From Paraglomus occultum (Eukaryota; Glomeromycota; Glomeromycetes; Paraglomerales; Paraglomeraceae), in contig CAJVPJ010000034.1 of the NCBI GenBank assembly GCA_910592205.1, positions 1-63,036 on the forward strand: a stretch of 63,036 nucleotides of DNA, written 5' to 3'. Under the pieces are notes generated by a model. That model had not been told where the DNA came from. It saw only the letters and a list, made by a program, of their open reading frames with translations, and did no database searches. Shown piece by piece: positions 12,521-24,104 of this stretch. Positions within the stretch are counted from its first letter, which is position 1; each line of letters starts with the position of its first letter. A program made the translations under genes and the position numbers.

Positions 12521-12822
12521 TCAATCGCAATAACCGCTCGCGATTTCTTTACACGTTTCCAACTTTTCCGCAGACTTGGCTGAATAATAAGCAAAGAGGC
12601 GTTGAATGATTTCAATCTCAAAAAGATTTGTTTAATAATGAACCAACCATCGAATAACTTTTCTTCGGTTTTCTGTTTTTCATCTTCTTTTAACGTTTGC
12701 TGCGTCTGTTCCTGAGTCTTACTGGCAGTTCCTTTTTCGGATGGTTTGACGACGGTAACGAGCACGCTCTCATCGTGGATCTCTTTGACTTCTCCACTTT
12801 CGTCACAATAAAGATTTTCCAT
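12521..12822 (-). CDS. Small hydrophilic hypothetical protein (77 aa, 2 exons)
   Basis: The frame opens at an ATG (12822) and encodes an acidic/polar N-terminus (MENLYCDESGEVKEIHDESV) followed by a Glu/Gln/Lys-rich stretch. A 68-nt intron (12580-12647, GTTGGT...TTATTCAG) gives exons 12648-12822 and 12521-12579 and a short C-terminus (AKSAEKLETCKEIASGYCD). Without splicing the frame runs on to 129 aa (stop at 12433), so both products are possible. The spliced form is more protein-like. It is divergent from the next gene, with starts about 300 bp apart. Function unknown. Confidence 0.45.
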
Positions 12823-13125
12823 TGTATTATTTCGTTATTTAGGATAAAAGAAGAGTTTGTGGCCCGAGGGTTTCTTGTGAGTATTTCTTATTATAAGGTG
12901 TTGTTTATAGTATTCGGTTAGTGTGAAAAATCGGTTTAATATATAATGACATCACAGCAACGTATTGAGCCACAGCCGAAAATCATTAATTATTATTTTT
13001 ATAAATAGAACATCACCAGACATTATACACTGTACAAGAAAAAAACAATACAAATTAAGTGTAACTGAAAAGAACATATTCAACTACTTTTCGTTGCAAG
13101 AGATATATACAATATTGCTTCCAAT

Positions 13126-13574
13126 ATGTCGCGGTATCCAGGAGCTGAGAACTCGTACAAACCACACGAAGGTAAGCCTCTTTATCTTTTGACATTCACT
13201 GGAGGAAGTCACAAAAACTCGGTACTGATCCTTGTTGTTCTTTCTCTCAACAGACCCTGCTATAAACGAGCAACATCGAATAGCAACACATCTTGGCTGG
13301 TGCGATAAAGGAGGATTCCACGAATTGAGATCTCACTAGTGAGTCATCTAGAGTTACATACATGCTTGCGTCCTCCAAATACGTTTTGAAACTATCATAA
13401 CACGTACCTTTTCATTAATCACCACCACACAATCAATTACAAAGCACGAATGGAACATTATTTTGGGCTTTTTGTTTAGGCCTACCGCGTTTTTGTGGCT
13501 ATTCAAAGAAGAAAACAGTTTGTAAGAAATGCGGTAAAACTTTCCATGGTGTTGTGTTTCCCGAACCACGTTGA
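13126..13574 (+). CDS. Small protein with CxxC zinc-ribbon-like C-terminus (86 aa, 3 exons)
   Basis: Exons 13126-13171, 13254-13338 and 13445-13574 join in frame (261 nt). Exon 1 encodes MSRYPGAENSYKPHE. Exon 2 encodes AINEQHRIATHLGWCDKGGF followed by HELRSH. Exon 3 adds a hydrophobic stretch (TLFWAFCLGLPRF) and then CGYSKKKTVCKKCGKTFHG and a short tail. The final Cys-x7-Cys-x2-Cys-x4-His spacing could bind zinc. The third acceptor (ACAAAG) is weak. The obvious acceptor at 13478-13479 gives a stop or the wrong frame, so the exon 3 start is the uncertain point. Family not recognised. Confidence 0.5.
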
Positions 13575-15689
13575 GAGAAGTCGGGACTCCGAGCGATGCC
13601 GTATGAATGGTGGACGTACATCATTATATGAAAGGAAGGCTTTGTATTGTGCATTGAGCATTTTGTATGTGTGTTTGTGCAAAAGAGATCAATATGAAGA
13701 TGAACGAGACGATAGTCTCTTAGTTTTTGGTTGATGATATTACGTATTTGTTATCAGGAAGGGGGTCAGAATGCGAGGAAAAGAGGTTTGACTATTACTA
13801 TTAGTATTTACATGTTAGGCGCAAGTTAATGTACTCAGCGGGCTGATATTTGACAAAGTTCTTGGAACAAGATATCATAACATTATTCAGGAACGAAAGA
13901 TTAGTTTATAGGCATTTAATATACGATTATCTTTGTACAGTGAAATAAATAATAACTTACTATTACACTCAACAAAAGGTCATTTACTTGAAACGAGCTT
14001 CCTTTGACGATAAAGGATAATCTCTGAAGGTATGACGGAAATAATTACTTCCTTGTTTAACTAATATATTCTTCCGGAATACCATTGTCATGGGAATGTT
14101 AGAGGAAAATGAGTATAGCAATGCCAAGCAACATCTAGCAATGCCTAGAAACGCCTAGCAAAGCCAAGCAAAAAGCTTGACCTTTGTTTTATTTGGAGAA
14201 TCAATAGCAAAAGTTATCAGAACACGTTAGAGAATGCTTTTCTTATCTATGGTATGCAATGGGCACACATAGGCGAACGCCTGCTTAGATCGGATCTCAA
14301 GACATGAGCCCTCTGCAACATGCATATATGTGCCAACTGTGGGACTGACCTATTGCAGTGAGCCGGGTGATATATCATACGTATGATTTATATCGCGCGT
14401 ATCGTTCATAATCTACCCGTGATTTTTCCGGAATAGCCACAAACCGAACCGAAATTGATTAAAACTTGGACAGTGATATTTTATAAGAATCGCAAAAGGG
14501 GGGGAGGAGGGTGTCCCTCGGATTAGCCAGTCAATTCAACCTGTCGTTGTCATCACTAGCCAGATAATTGTCAGACAATTGATTTATCAGGATGATAAGC
14601 TCCCACGTTCTGCGACACTGCAAGGCATTTGATTCACAATTTATGCACAGAATCAAATCAGTCTTCCTTGACGCGATGTTGTTTAGTAAATATTATCCTG
14701 GTTTTACACATCGGTCACGTAATCCATAAGCTATTCTTCAAACGGACAATTGGGCACCAGCCTTCGTTAGAGCAAGGAAACTAATATAAGTCTTACACGA
14801 GTAAAAGAAGACGCTAGCTGCACTTACCATAGTAAAGAAGTGCCTTGCATCGAAACTGTAACAGCGCTATGCATGTTTAGTATTTGGTGGATTGGATCTT
14901 ACATTTGGGGGAGGGGACGGTTGAATGATCGCTTATATAAACAGATTGCCAAATTATTCGAATCTGTCTTGGTTGCATGCTGGTTAGTACCGTTCCATGC
15001 TATGCTGACCAACAAATTCAATTGCGCTTTGTCTGTAATCAACTTTTAAACGACGCGCACAAATTACAAAAATACTAATACATTACCTTTGCTGGTATCA
15101 GAATCAATTGATTATGTCGTTCTGCAAACAATTCAGATAAAGCATTACTGTGACGGCAAAGAAGTTGTCATTTAGAGTATATGACAAGTGCTTTTCAAAC
15201 TTTGCCAATATGCCCATTGTACTTGATGGTATCAAAATTAATTATCAGCTTTATTCTGTTGAGAATTGAATAGTTCTTATATAATACAACCGGAATCGCG
15301 CGAGAATCCATTATATGGCTTATCACTAATTTAATTACATTACGCATACGTCAGTTAATGAGATATAACTTGTTTATATACATTGAGGAGGAGTCATAGA
15401 ATTCATATCAGAGTTTACATGTCTGGCTTATTAAAAGATAAATACCGTCGGGAGAAAAAGATCTGACTATTTTTTTTTCTGTCAATCAAGGCTCCGTTGA
15501 GGTAAAAGAGGAGCAAAAAAGCAAAATCAACAAAAGAAAAAAGTAGAGAAAAAAAAAAGAAAAGAAAATTATACTAGATGAAAACACAGCCTCACGTAAT
15601 CGTCATACTCTCCTCACCCCATATCCAAACTGCATCAATTATGTAACCTCCCATATAACTCCTCCTACATCTATTTTGTTCATTGAATT
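13575..15689. other. Intergenic region with a short minisatellite
   Basis: No gene supported. Near 14119-14172 a degenerate minisatellite repeats GCAATGCCAAGCA/GCAATGCCTAG-type units about four times. An open frame at 14840-15049 is short and unconvincing. Confidence 0.55.
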
Positions 15690-16886
15690 CTATTCATCTC
15701 CCGAAGCAGCAATGACGGCATCCAACAAAATGTCCTTTTCCGTTTTTAGTCTCTTCAATCTGACTTTTACATTTTGATATTCGTCCACAAGTATTTCATT
15801 CTCCCGCCTGATATACTTGCTCTTTGCCTTCAATAGTAAGTACTTTTCATAGTACGTTGTCCCTTGTGTATCGCTTTCGTCTTCACTCTCGTTCGGTGAT
15901 GTTGTGTTCGATGAGGAAGTATAAGTGCGATGAGGATTGTATACATTATCGCTGTGATTAGGTAGTGTAGGCAGACGATGAGTCGAGGATGATGGATTGC
16001 TGCGATTGACTTGGTGATTTTGCGTCGAATTACGGTATGCCCGAGAGGAATGTGAAGATGATTCAGACAGTGAAGATGAGGGCGAGCGAGGTTTACGTTT
16101 CTTGGATGATATAGGATGTCTGGGTGATTCGGCCATTTGATTGTTTCCGTGTTGCGATCGTATGTGCTTTTTTTTTGTTTCAGAAAGGGAATGGACGAAG
16201 GTAAAGGATCAATACAAAGAAAGAGAAATAAATGTCTCGTTCGTGTAGGCAAACGGAAATAATCGGTATTTTACCTTTCTTAGTGAATCAGGCCGTGTAA
16301 AAGTTTTTTCGCAACCTGCGTGTAAAAGAAAAAAGACAACGTCGTATACATAAAAGACGATCTGAGACAACGAATCACTTTCCCCCTCCCTGCTCCATTG
16401 CCTGATCTTTATTTCCTTGTTCCCTCATTACTCGTATCTCAAACGCCTAAATGGTTCCTACAGCACTCTCACAGACCTACCTTCGAATTCACAAGCGAAT
16501 GGCTTCTCGCCCGTATGGCTTCTCAAATGGGTAACAAGAGCAAACCGAGACTTTTGGTTTTGTCCGATTCTTGGACAGTTTTCCCACTCGCAGATATACT
16601 TTGACTTTTTCTTGCCTACGTGTACTAAGTAAAAAAATACCCCAAATATTCAGCAAAAAATAATGATTAGTAACCTAACATGGTTGGTGTCACCATGCAA
16701 ATCATTCGATACTTGTAGACAGTATACAATAGATTATATTATTATGACAATATCAATAATACCTTCGTGAATATGGACTATAAGGTCATCTAGAGAACCA
16801 TAGGTGAGCGAACACCGGCTCCATTTGCAGTCGAAAGAGGCACTGGAAGGGGAAGATTGTTGTGAAGATGCCGATTGGGATGTCAT
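15690..16886 (-). CDS. IEC1: C2H2 zinc-finger protein, INO80 complex subunit Iec1-like (261 aa, 4 exons)
   Basis: Minus-strand exons 16763-16886, 16481-16624, 16275-16315 and 15690-16166 join in frame (786 nt including stop). Three C2H2 fingers follow one another: C20/C25/H38/H43, C53/C58/H74/H78 and C86/C91/H104/H109. The linker between fingers 2 and 3 is the classic HTGEKPFAC. A Ser-rich basic segment (KKRKPRSPSSS) follows. The C-terminus (about 205-255) is a coiled coil, YYEKYLLLKAKSKYIRREN and LKTEKDILLDAVI, whose spacing resembles the INO80E segment. Iec1 is known from the fission-yeast INO80 chromatin-remodelling complex and combines fingers with nuclear function, so I infer the same role. 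The last acceptor follows a poly-A run (AAAAG). The zinc-finger exons are easy to miss because the long C-terminal exon has its own internal ATG. Confidence 0.75.
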
Positions 16887-18118
16887 TGACTAATTCCTGT
16901 TTTCTTGAATTAATATTAATATATATCGAGTATCTCAGTAATTGGATGCGGACGTAGAAACCGGTAAAGTTATCCTTTAGATTAATTATCGATATAATTA
17001 TGTCGTTTATTAGTATTATTTATTATTATTTTACTATTATTTCCTATGCTCTTAATGTAAGATATATGTTATGTATTTGTAAAATATTTCAGTTCTCTCA
17101 AAAATCGGAAAGAAATGTTGGTAGGCGGCAATTTCCAAAAATCGGCTTTTTATATATATTTCCGAAGTTCACTGATCATGACGAGCTGTGAGTATACGAG
17201 TTTGTGAATGCTTGAGGGTGTTGCAGAAGAGCAGGCATTTGTGTTATTATTATGGTCGGCTTCCATAAGGTGATGTCAACATGTATTTATTATAATAAAA
17301 GTAGTACTAATGGCAATTGAAATTGATTGCAGACATAAAGAAAGAATAATAATAAAAAGAAATAAGATTATTAATGGAAGTAAGGAATAGTTTGTTGCAG
17401 TGTGACACTTAGTTACCCGATTACGATTATTGGACAAAGTAAGATAATCTTTGAAGCGGTTACGGCAGTTTGTGGATAAGACTTTGTAATTCAGGTGTTG
17501 TATTTGACAGAGACCAAGTAGAAAGGACAAGCACGATGGTGTGATCTGTTTCAATTTGATATTTGACGTCCGGAGACAAAAAAAAAACCTCCCCCGAGAA
17601 GTCGAAAGAGTAGCGGTAATTATCAGGCTTGGAAAAGACTGGGCCGTAAATTGCCGATTTTCGTAACAGAAGATAAAATAGAAAAATGGAATTGTGTTGT
17701 ACACTTAATAAAACTACAGAATTTGTTGACTTTCTTTTATTTGTTTATTTGCGCAATAAACTGTTATTATTTTTTTACATTATATGCATATATTCCTCAT
17801 TCCGGTAATAGTTAAACCCTGTCTTTTTGTAAGCACCATAAACTGAATATGGAAGATCATTTACACATTAGTAAAAGGATTGTTCACATGTTGGATTGTT
17901 GGAAAGACAGAAGACAATTCAATGCGATTCAACCCAGGATTGTAGAGGTTTCTTCTGTTACAGCTTATCGATTGTGTGTTATATTCGACCAAATGTAACA
18001 GACTAACAACGTATGCGCGTTTTAAAAATGCATGTTTAAAACGATTTCTGTAGCTCATGCAATTTCAGGTTGCCTCACAAATGCATACGAGCTGTTAATA
18101 AGGTGTGTATTTTAAAAT
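16887..18118. other. Upstream region, no supported gene
   Basis: A 142-codon minus frame at 17276-17704 has low-complexity, leucine/isoleucine-heavy composition typical of AT-rich non-coding DNA. Nothing else was recognised. Confidence 0.5.
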
Positions 18119-18391
18119 ATGTCATTATTAACAAGCTTAGCATTGCACATATTGTTTATTATTTATAATTTGGAAAGCTTATTTACCTTTAAAATACATA
18201 AAAAAGTTTTTTTTTCTATCGGCCGCCGTCAATTCGATGTCCCGTTACATTACATTACGCCTTTACCATATGAGGCAGCGAAATGGTTCAATATGGATTT
18301 GTGGATTTCGTTTTTTGGGGTCTCCACAAACATTTTAAGGAATAAACCTTTGATGTTTTGCAAATGCATTAAAACTCAAAAAAATTCCTAA
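18119..18391 (+). CDS. Possible small gene or exon (90 codons), weak
   Basis: An ATG-initiated frame encodes a hydrophobic N-terminus (MSLLTSLALHILFIIYNLES) and then IGRRQFDVPLHYITPL and EAAKWFNMDLWISFFGVS. The middle is more protein-like than most open frames nearby. No homologue is recognised and no clean splice partner was found. It may be an exon, a relic or chance. Confidence 0.22.
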   Translation: MSLLTSLALHILFIIYNLESLFTFKIHKKVFFSIGRRQFDVPLHYITPLPYEAAKWFNMDLWISFFGVSTNILRNKPLMFCKCIKTQKNS

Positions 18392-18458
18392 TTCGTCTAG
18401 AATAGTTTCATTGAACAGTACTGGATCAGGTAACAGTTTATGATAGTTTTACGAGGTT

Positions 18459-18680
18459 TTGAAATTCTTTGTTCTGGGACAATTTTCTTGTTCTTACGGG
18501 AACAACAATCCAATCTTATCACTCGTCTCTATCATTGGCTCACTAGACCAATACGACAAAGTGAACTTATTTATTCACAAAAGCAACACACTTTACGACG
18601 AGTGCTACATTAATCATAATATCCTCGAGCCACAGAATATTCTATTGCCGATAGCGTCATATGTCGGCCCAAGTTGTTAA
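18459..18680 (+). CDS. Possible exon or relic (73 codons), weak
   Basis: The frame lacks an ATG at its left end but reads LDQYDKVNLFIHKSNTLYDE and EPQNILLPIASYVGPS with reasonable codon variety. It could be an internal or terminal exon of an unrecognised gene, or a decayed element. On the minus strand, 18705-18870 also has an open protein-like frame (ALPRGKESQLEFSISLIGD), so the strand is not certain. Confidence 0.2.
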   Translation: MKFFVLGQFSCSYGNNNPILSLVSIIGSLDQYDKVNLFIHKSNTLYDECYINHNILEPQNILLPIASYVGPSC

Positions 18681-18870
18681 TCCAGATGCTGCTAGGGCCC
18701 AATCTAACCTCTTGTGGATTGTAGAAACGTTTTTAATTGCCCGCTTCTCTTGTTGTGTCTCAATGCTTGTTTTTTCTTTTGCTCCTGGTTATCCCCGATT
18801 AGGGAAATCGAGAACTCTAATTGTGATTCCTTTCCTCTGGGCAAAGCTTGTCGATACCGCAAAGTAACAC

Positions 18871-21148
18871 ATATATTTCATTAGTAACGTAAGACCCGTC
18901 GTCTTTGAGAGAATTGTACCCACTCGAGAAACAGAGATGGTTTGAGAACCTGTGGTGTTCGAATGATGCATTGATAGACTTGCAAGTCGATCTTTACTGA
19001 TTGGCTTACCAAATTACGTTGAGTGTATGGCCAAGCGAACAACATGTGTATAGTGTTCAAGTGATGCGAAGATATGAAAACAAGTATTCTGTGGATGTAT
19101 ACACGGATTAAGTCTGAAACGTCTCCATTACGATTAGTCGCTCGACTGATGATTTTTAATACAGTGTTTATTTTTTAGCAACTTTTCTGCAGGCATTATT
19201 CGGACGATTAGAACAGATGTACGTATGAGAGTTACGGGGAAAACGTTTTTTATGTTGGTCTCGGAAATAAACTTTTTTTTTTTTCATGTTATGTAATGAG
19301 GTGCAAAGACGCTAGACATTTTAAGAATTGCGAGTTCAAAAAAACCAATAGTAAATAAATTCATTCGATTAGCTAATTGACAAGTTAATATTAAGATATA
19401 AAAATAGGTCGTCTACCAATGACTTGTGTGGGACATGCTGGACATGTCAAGTTTCACAACATCTCAGATAACAAATCGAAATGACAGAAACATAACAGAG
19501 TTTGACTCGATTAAATGTATTAAATATTGTTGTCTGATCAAATTTAGAATTGATACTACACAATAATAACAAAACATGGACTTACCATGTTTGATAAAAA
19601 GCAATTGATGCATACACATCTATTCCCGTGTGGCATACCTTATCTTTTCTCTTTCCTTTCTTTTCATTAAAACAAAGAAACCACAATGTTGATCATACAT
19701 TGTTTCTGCAGACTAACTAAACAGCCGAACAACAACCATATTGCAGACTGGATTGGATATAAATGGACATGATTGGAAATAAGGGTGAACCATGTACTTA
19801 CCACAAACCATGGATCACATAACTGTGTAAACAGTGGTTTTGATTGTTACGTACCACTCGGATGAGAGACGAATACAATTCGATAAAGGGTTCCAGCTGT
19901 TAGGAAAAGAATGACAGAAACGAAAAAAAAAATTGATTCTAATGAGAAGGAATGGTGGGGAAGGGGGAGGGGGGGGTATGGCGACACTGAGTGAACCCAT
20001 TGCTTGAGAAGAGAACAAAAAGAAGGTATTTTTTGCTGCCAAATTAATGCGCAGTAATTGTACACTGCACGTTATTTGTAATTTTAAATTTAAATTTGTG
20101 GCATTCGTATCTTCGTGTTCAGATCGTTGTGTGCGAGGTACTGCAATCGAATAATATCTGCATGCTGTTGTACTCGTACCTTTTGCAGACAAGTCATCTA
20201 AGAATAAACCTTCCATGTATGGAAGTTGCTTGGAAAAAGGTTTGATCACGGTGACTGCGTAGACTCAATTCTACATCCCTAATCGTCGTTACGAGTGTAA
20301 AGAATACGTTGTAAAATGTTATTAATAATTGTTTACATGACACTGAGCTAACATCTGCACATGTCAAATTAAGCCAAACTTGTTCATTGGGATACGGCAC
20401 ATTTCTATATGGTATTATTAAATATTCAGATTTACAAAGTAACCATGCGGTACGGCTGATAAGGAAGGGAGCGAAGGAGAGGGTCGGTGGGGGGGGGGTT
20501 TCAAACGCTTAAAACCAATTGGCGTTCAAAACAACCACTTTATTATCATTCGCATGACAAAAGACTAATCCCATCACAACCACGAGGTTTCTCCTATTTT
20601 TGTAAAGTGTGGAAAGAATTACGAATGTTACGAATTTCATACTGGGTGGCGACTTGCAAAAAGAAACAGGAACGGCTGATAACTAATCACAAAGTAAGCG
20701 TACAAAACGTCTTTTGAAATGTCGATCCTATTTTTCAATACGCCACCTATCGCAACTTGTTATATTTGTAATTCTACGTAAAAGCTTACGGGCTCTTATC
20801 ATTTTTCACTCACTCTCTAATTACTTCATGTCAATTAACGATATACTATACAACAATGATGCCATATGCATATAATTCTTTTGTAGAACGTTCATAGCCT
20901 CTTTTTTCTTTATAATTCCAAACAATTAACCTGTTTCTAGAACACAAACACGATCGATGTTTAGAAATGATGAGTACCATGACGATTATCAATCGTGCCA
21001 AGGCTATCCCGTATATTTGCGAAACCGACTTATTCATCGATTGTTTGTTTGAAAAGAGAGAGTGCATGAACAGTAATACTAGTATTGTATGCATATATTT
21101 TCTTGAATAAACAATAACGCTTGTAGTAATGGCAGATTTACACAGACA
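18871..21148. other. Gene-poor stretch
   Basis: No supported gene. G-rich runs occur near 19960-19975 and 20480-20500. Minus-strand open frames at 19815-20249 and 20194-20400 are low complexity. Confidence 0.5.
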
Positions 21149-21297
21149 CCCAAGACTCTTGGTTTTTTGGTTCATTTATTAAAGGCAACCTCCAAGCATC
21201 TTGGTTATTTTGGTTCATTTACTAAAGGTTAACCCCCAAGCCTCTTGGTTATTTTAGTTCACTTATTAGAAGCAGCCCCAAGCCTCTTGGTAGTGTG
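21149..21297. repeat. Minisatellite of 42-44 bp, about 3.4 copies
   Basis: Units start at 21149, 21192, 21236 and 21278. Each begins with the palindrome-like CCAAGNNTCTTGG, followed by a T-rich segment and TTCAYTTAYTARA. Copies differ at several positions, so this is an older tandem array. It lies in a gene-empty region. Confidence 0.85.
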
Positions 21298-22809
21298 CTT
21301 CTCAATTCTGTCATGTTACTCTTCATTTTCCCAATATTCGTAAATTAACTCTCTATTTATGTTGCCAAAGAAGTTGTCAACTCGCTAATATGGCAGCTCG
21401 ACAAGCTGTTAGGCAAATAGTAGTAATAATACTAATCCGAGGTTTAATTGTCCCGTTACAGGAATTAGTACTTTAAAATGTATGATTTAATCAAGTTGAT
21501 ACGTTTATCAAGAATAATGGAATGGTTCTTGCTAAAGTCGATAACCGCCAACAGGTTTGAATTTCAAAAGCTTTTATGAAATAAAGGGCTAAAGTATCAG
21601 TTCTAATTTTAGTTACTGTTTGTTAGTATAGTGCCAATGTAAATCGACCCGCCTAGTAGTTAGGCGAAATAAACTTTACAAGTTTCTCCAACGATGATAA
21701 ACGCACGTGCGCCTATTAAGAATGCAGATATTAAATATAAAAATTAACCAATGTTTTCGAGAAAATGGCGGCTTTATTAGTTATGTTTCGAATAACCACC
21801 ACAGGTAGTTTTGGCATTCGTTTTGTGATGTAGGTTTTTCAACAGGGTATAACAATGCTAACGAAAAATATCTGACAATTTGTGTAAGCTGTCGAGCCAA
21901 TATTTCTTTGTTGATGAGACTGCCATCAAAAACAATTCGTTTACTGATAGTATTATGCTTCTTGACGAAGACTTTATTCAATGGAAATATCGACATGTAT
22001 TATCCGACATAGTTATTAAATTTCCTATCTACTAATGATTGTCGTTTTTGTAATATATGAATACACGCAATATAATATTCGAAAACATTTATATATAGTA
22101 CCACTATTATTGGCGATTTAACAACATTAAAGACATACATAGAGTACTGCCAAGACTCAATTAACGTACGGTTTACACATGTCTTGCATACAAACCGTAA
22201 TAGTTAGTTATATCAGTCCAGGTTATTTCAGCATTTACCGATAATTTGGTTTATGAAAATACAAAGCAAAGGACCGTGCTCGCTAATTTTTTTATTATCG
22301 GAAAGCAATCTTATTTTGTATGGAACCAACTTCATACGAGGCAAGTTTAAATTCCTAATGTTGCGGTCAAGAGTCCTATACGACCTTTATATTAAACGTT
22401 TGAATAGTAAGCATATTTAGTCACAATCGCAAAATCAACGATGGTAAACTCTACGCGTACTTGCAATCTCACCATTCAATAATTGACATAAAAGTTGTTG
22501 TCTCATCAGTCTATATGGGAAATCAATTAGGCGTACTATGTTGGCCTTGAATAGAAATGTTATTTGACAGATTGCAATATTTTTAAAGTCAATTCACAAC
22601 TTGACGTTCTCATGTCTCGGGAAACATTAGATAACGTGATCATTAAATGTCTTCCGGACACAGTAATATAATCGACCAATTAAATAGTATCATTCCGTAG
22701 CACTTAATTAATACTGACAGCGAAATTTGTGCTTGGTAACATTCGCGTAATACGATAGTTGAAATGCTCGCCTCCAACTTTCCTTTATTACTTTATTTTA
22801 GCTTTAACA
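21298..22809. other. Intergenic with one weak minus-strand ORF
   Basis: The minus-strand frame 21781-21996 (71 codons, ATG start) reads ISKRIVFDGSLINKEILA and PTSQNECQNYLWWLFET and has fair codon variety. It has no recognised family and no neighbours. It is noted as a possible small gene or relic only. Confidence 0.25.
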
Positions 22810-23836
22810 ATGGCTAACCTGTAAGTTATTACCATCAACATTGATATCTACTGTTAACACGCACGACAGACTGAAATCTATAATAATAATGTTAATGTTT
22901 ATAGACCGTTGGGTGTCCGCGTTGCAGTCCGTGACTTGTTCGAGAAAGAATATAAAACTTTAGCCAAGAGATTTGAAGATACATTACTTGATCAATATGA
23001 ATTAATTGTCAATTGGCAGGAAGTCAATGCTAAGCAAAAGGAAAAATACAAGGGTTCTGAAATGGTACGCCATGTAATGCGTTACTTTGCTAGTGCCGCA
23101 GCTTCCATCGATTCCGCAACCGCGAGAAATGCCGAACTCGGAGACGAGCTAATTAAAGCGACATACGAAAAAAAGATTGTCTTTGAAATCGTAGAGAGCG
23201 TAGAAGGAAGAGATCCGACGACTGCATTTGAGAATGGCATAATGTACTTAAGGACAACATCGCAACAGTTTGGAGACGATGTTGATAAGGTGGCTAGTAA
23301 TCTTGAACAAAGTCTTGGACTTAAAGTAACAACTCCTGAACCAGGTACGATATGAAATGTGTAGGATGATATTTAGACTACTTGGTATTCGTCATAGACC
23401 TTATGACCAGTCATCACATTTACATCGTCTATATAATTACATAGAGAACCGTCCAAATATTTTTCCAAAGGCAGTGTCGACGCAGAAAAGTCAAAAACAG
23501 TATGCTATCATTCGCTTGAACCGTTCTACCGCAAGAAAAGACGATGTCCTAAGCATTGACGGACCCGATGACCTACTTCGAGAGCTTAAAGACTGGTTAA
23601 GGCGCAACATGTTGCCTGGTGGTCATACTTTCACTGACAAAGCTCGATTCGAAGTGATACCTAGTTTGTGTCAAAGCGAGTTGATTGTGGAATCCGTCGG
23701 AATCAACAATCTTGGAGGTTTTAGCATCGCAAGCATGCTAACAGTAATGGACAAGCTCGGCTATCATCTAGAACAAATGCAATGTCACCCAACTATGGAG
23801 ATGTACATACTCGGGGCTCAAATAGATGCAAGATAG
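22810..23836 (+). CDS. Unknown conserved-looking protein (280 aa if spliced; otherwise two abutting ORFs)
   Basis: Exon 1 is only 11 nt (22810-22820, encoding MANL with the next exon). A GTAAGT donor and TTATAG acceptor lead to exon 2 from 22905. Read straight through, exon 2 stops at 23353-23355, and a second ATG frame starts at 23357, one base later. An intron at 23345-23444 (GTACGA...TACATAG, 100 nt) joins the two frames in phase and gives 280 aa. The first half is helical (RDLFEKEYKTLAKRFEDTLL...) and may be a coiled coil. The second half has mixed alpha/beta character (KQYAIIRLNRS, DLLRELKDWLRRNMLPGG, LGGFSIASMLTVMDKLGYHL). I do not recognise either part. I favour the spliced single protein because one-base-spaced ORFs are unlikely in a fungus. 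Confidence 0.6.
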
Positions 23837-24104
23837 TATATATGACGCTGCGTGAAAGCAACAAATATGGAACACATGGGCTTTTCTGTAACTATTTAAT
23901 CTCTATCATACGTATTTTCAATCAATAAATGTCACGTTAATCCTCGTCGTATGAGTCGTGTTTACACAATTATTCGAACGCTCGCTGTTATCATGACATA
24001 TTATAGACCATACCCTCTCTTATGCCCAACGCACTCGAACAGTTCAATTCCATCATGGGTCACATAATTAATGCATTTTATATAACAGCAATACACGCCG
24101 ATAA

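Noticed and set aside
14119-14172. Possible CRISPR-like repeat array
   Set aside because: Units are short, degenerate and contiguous without spacers; it is a minisatellite in a eukaryotic genome.
15690-16136. A 148-aa single-exon gene starting MAESPRH
   Set aside because: The same frame continues upstream to an acceptor at 16166 and joins three zinc-finger exons, so the MAESPRH methionine is internal.
17276-17704. A 142-codon minus ORF
   Set aside because: Isoleucine/leucine/phenylalanine-heavy, no homology recognised, no splice partners; consistent with AT-rich chance.
20846-21175. A 109-codon minus ORF
   Set aside because: It runs into the minisatellite, has chance-like composition and no recognised motif.
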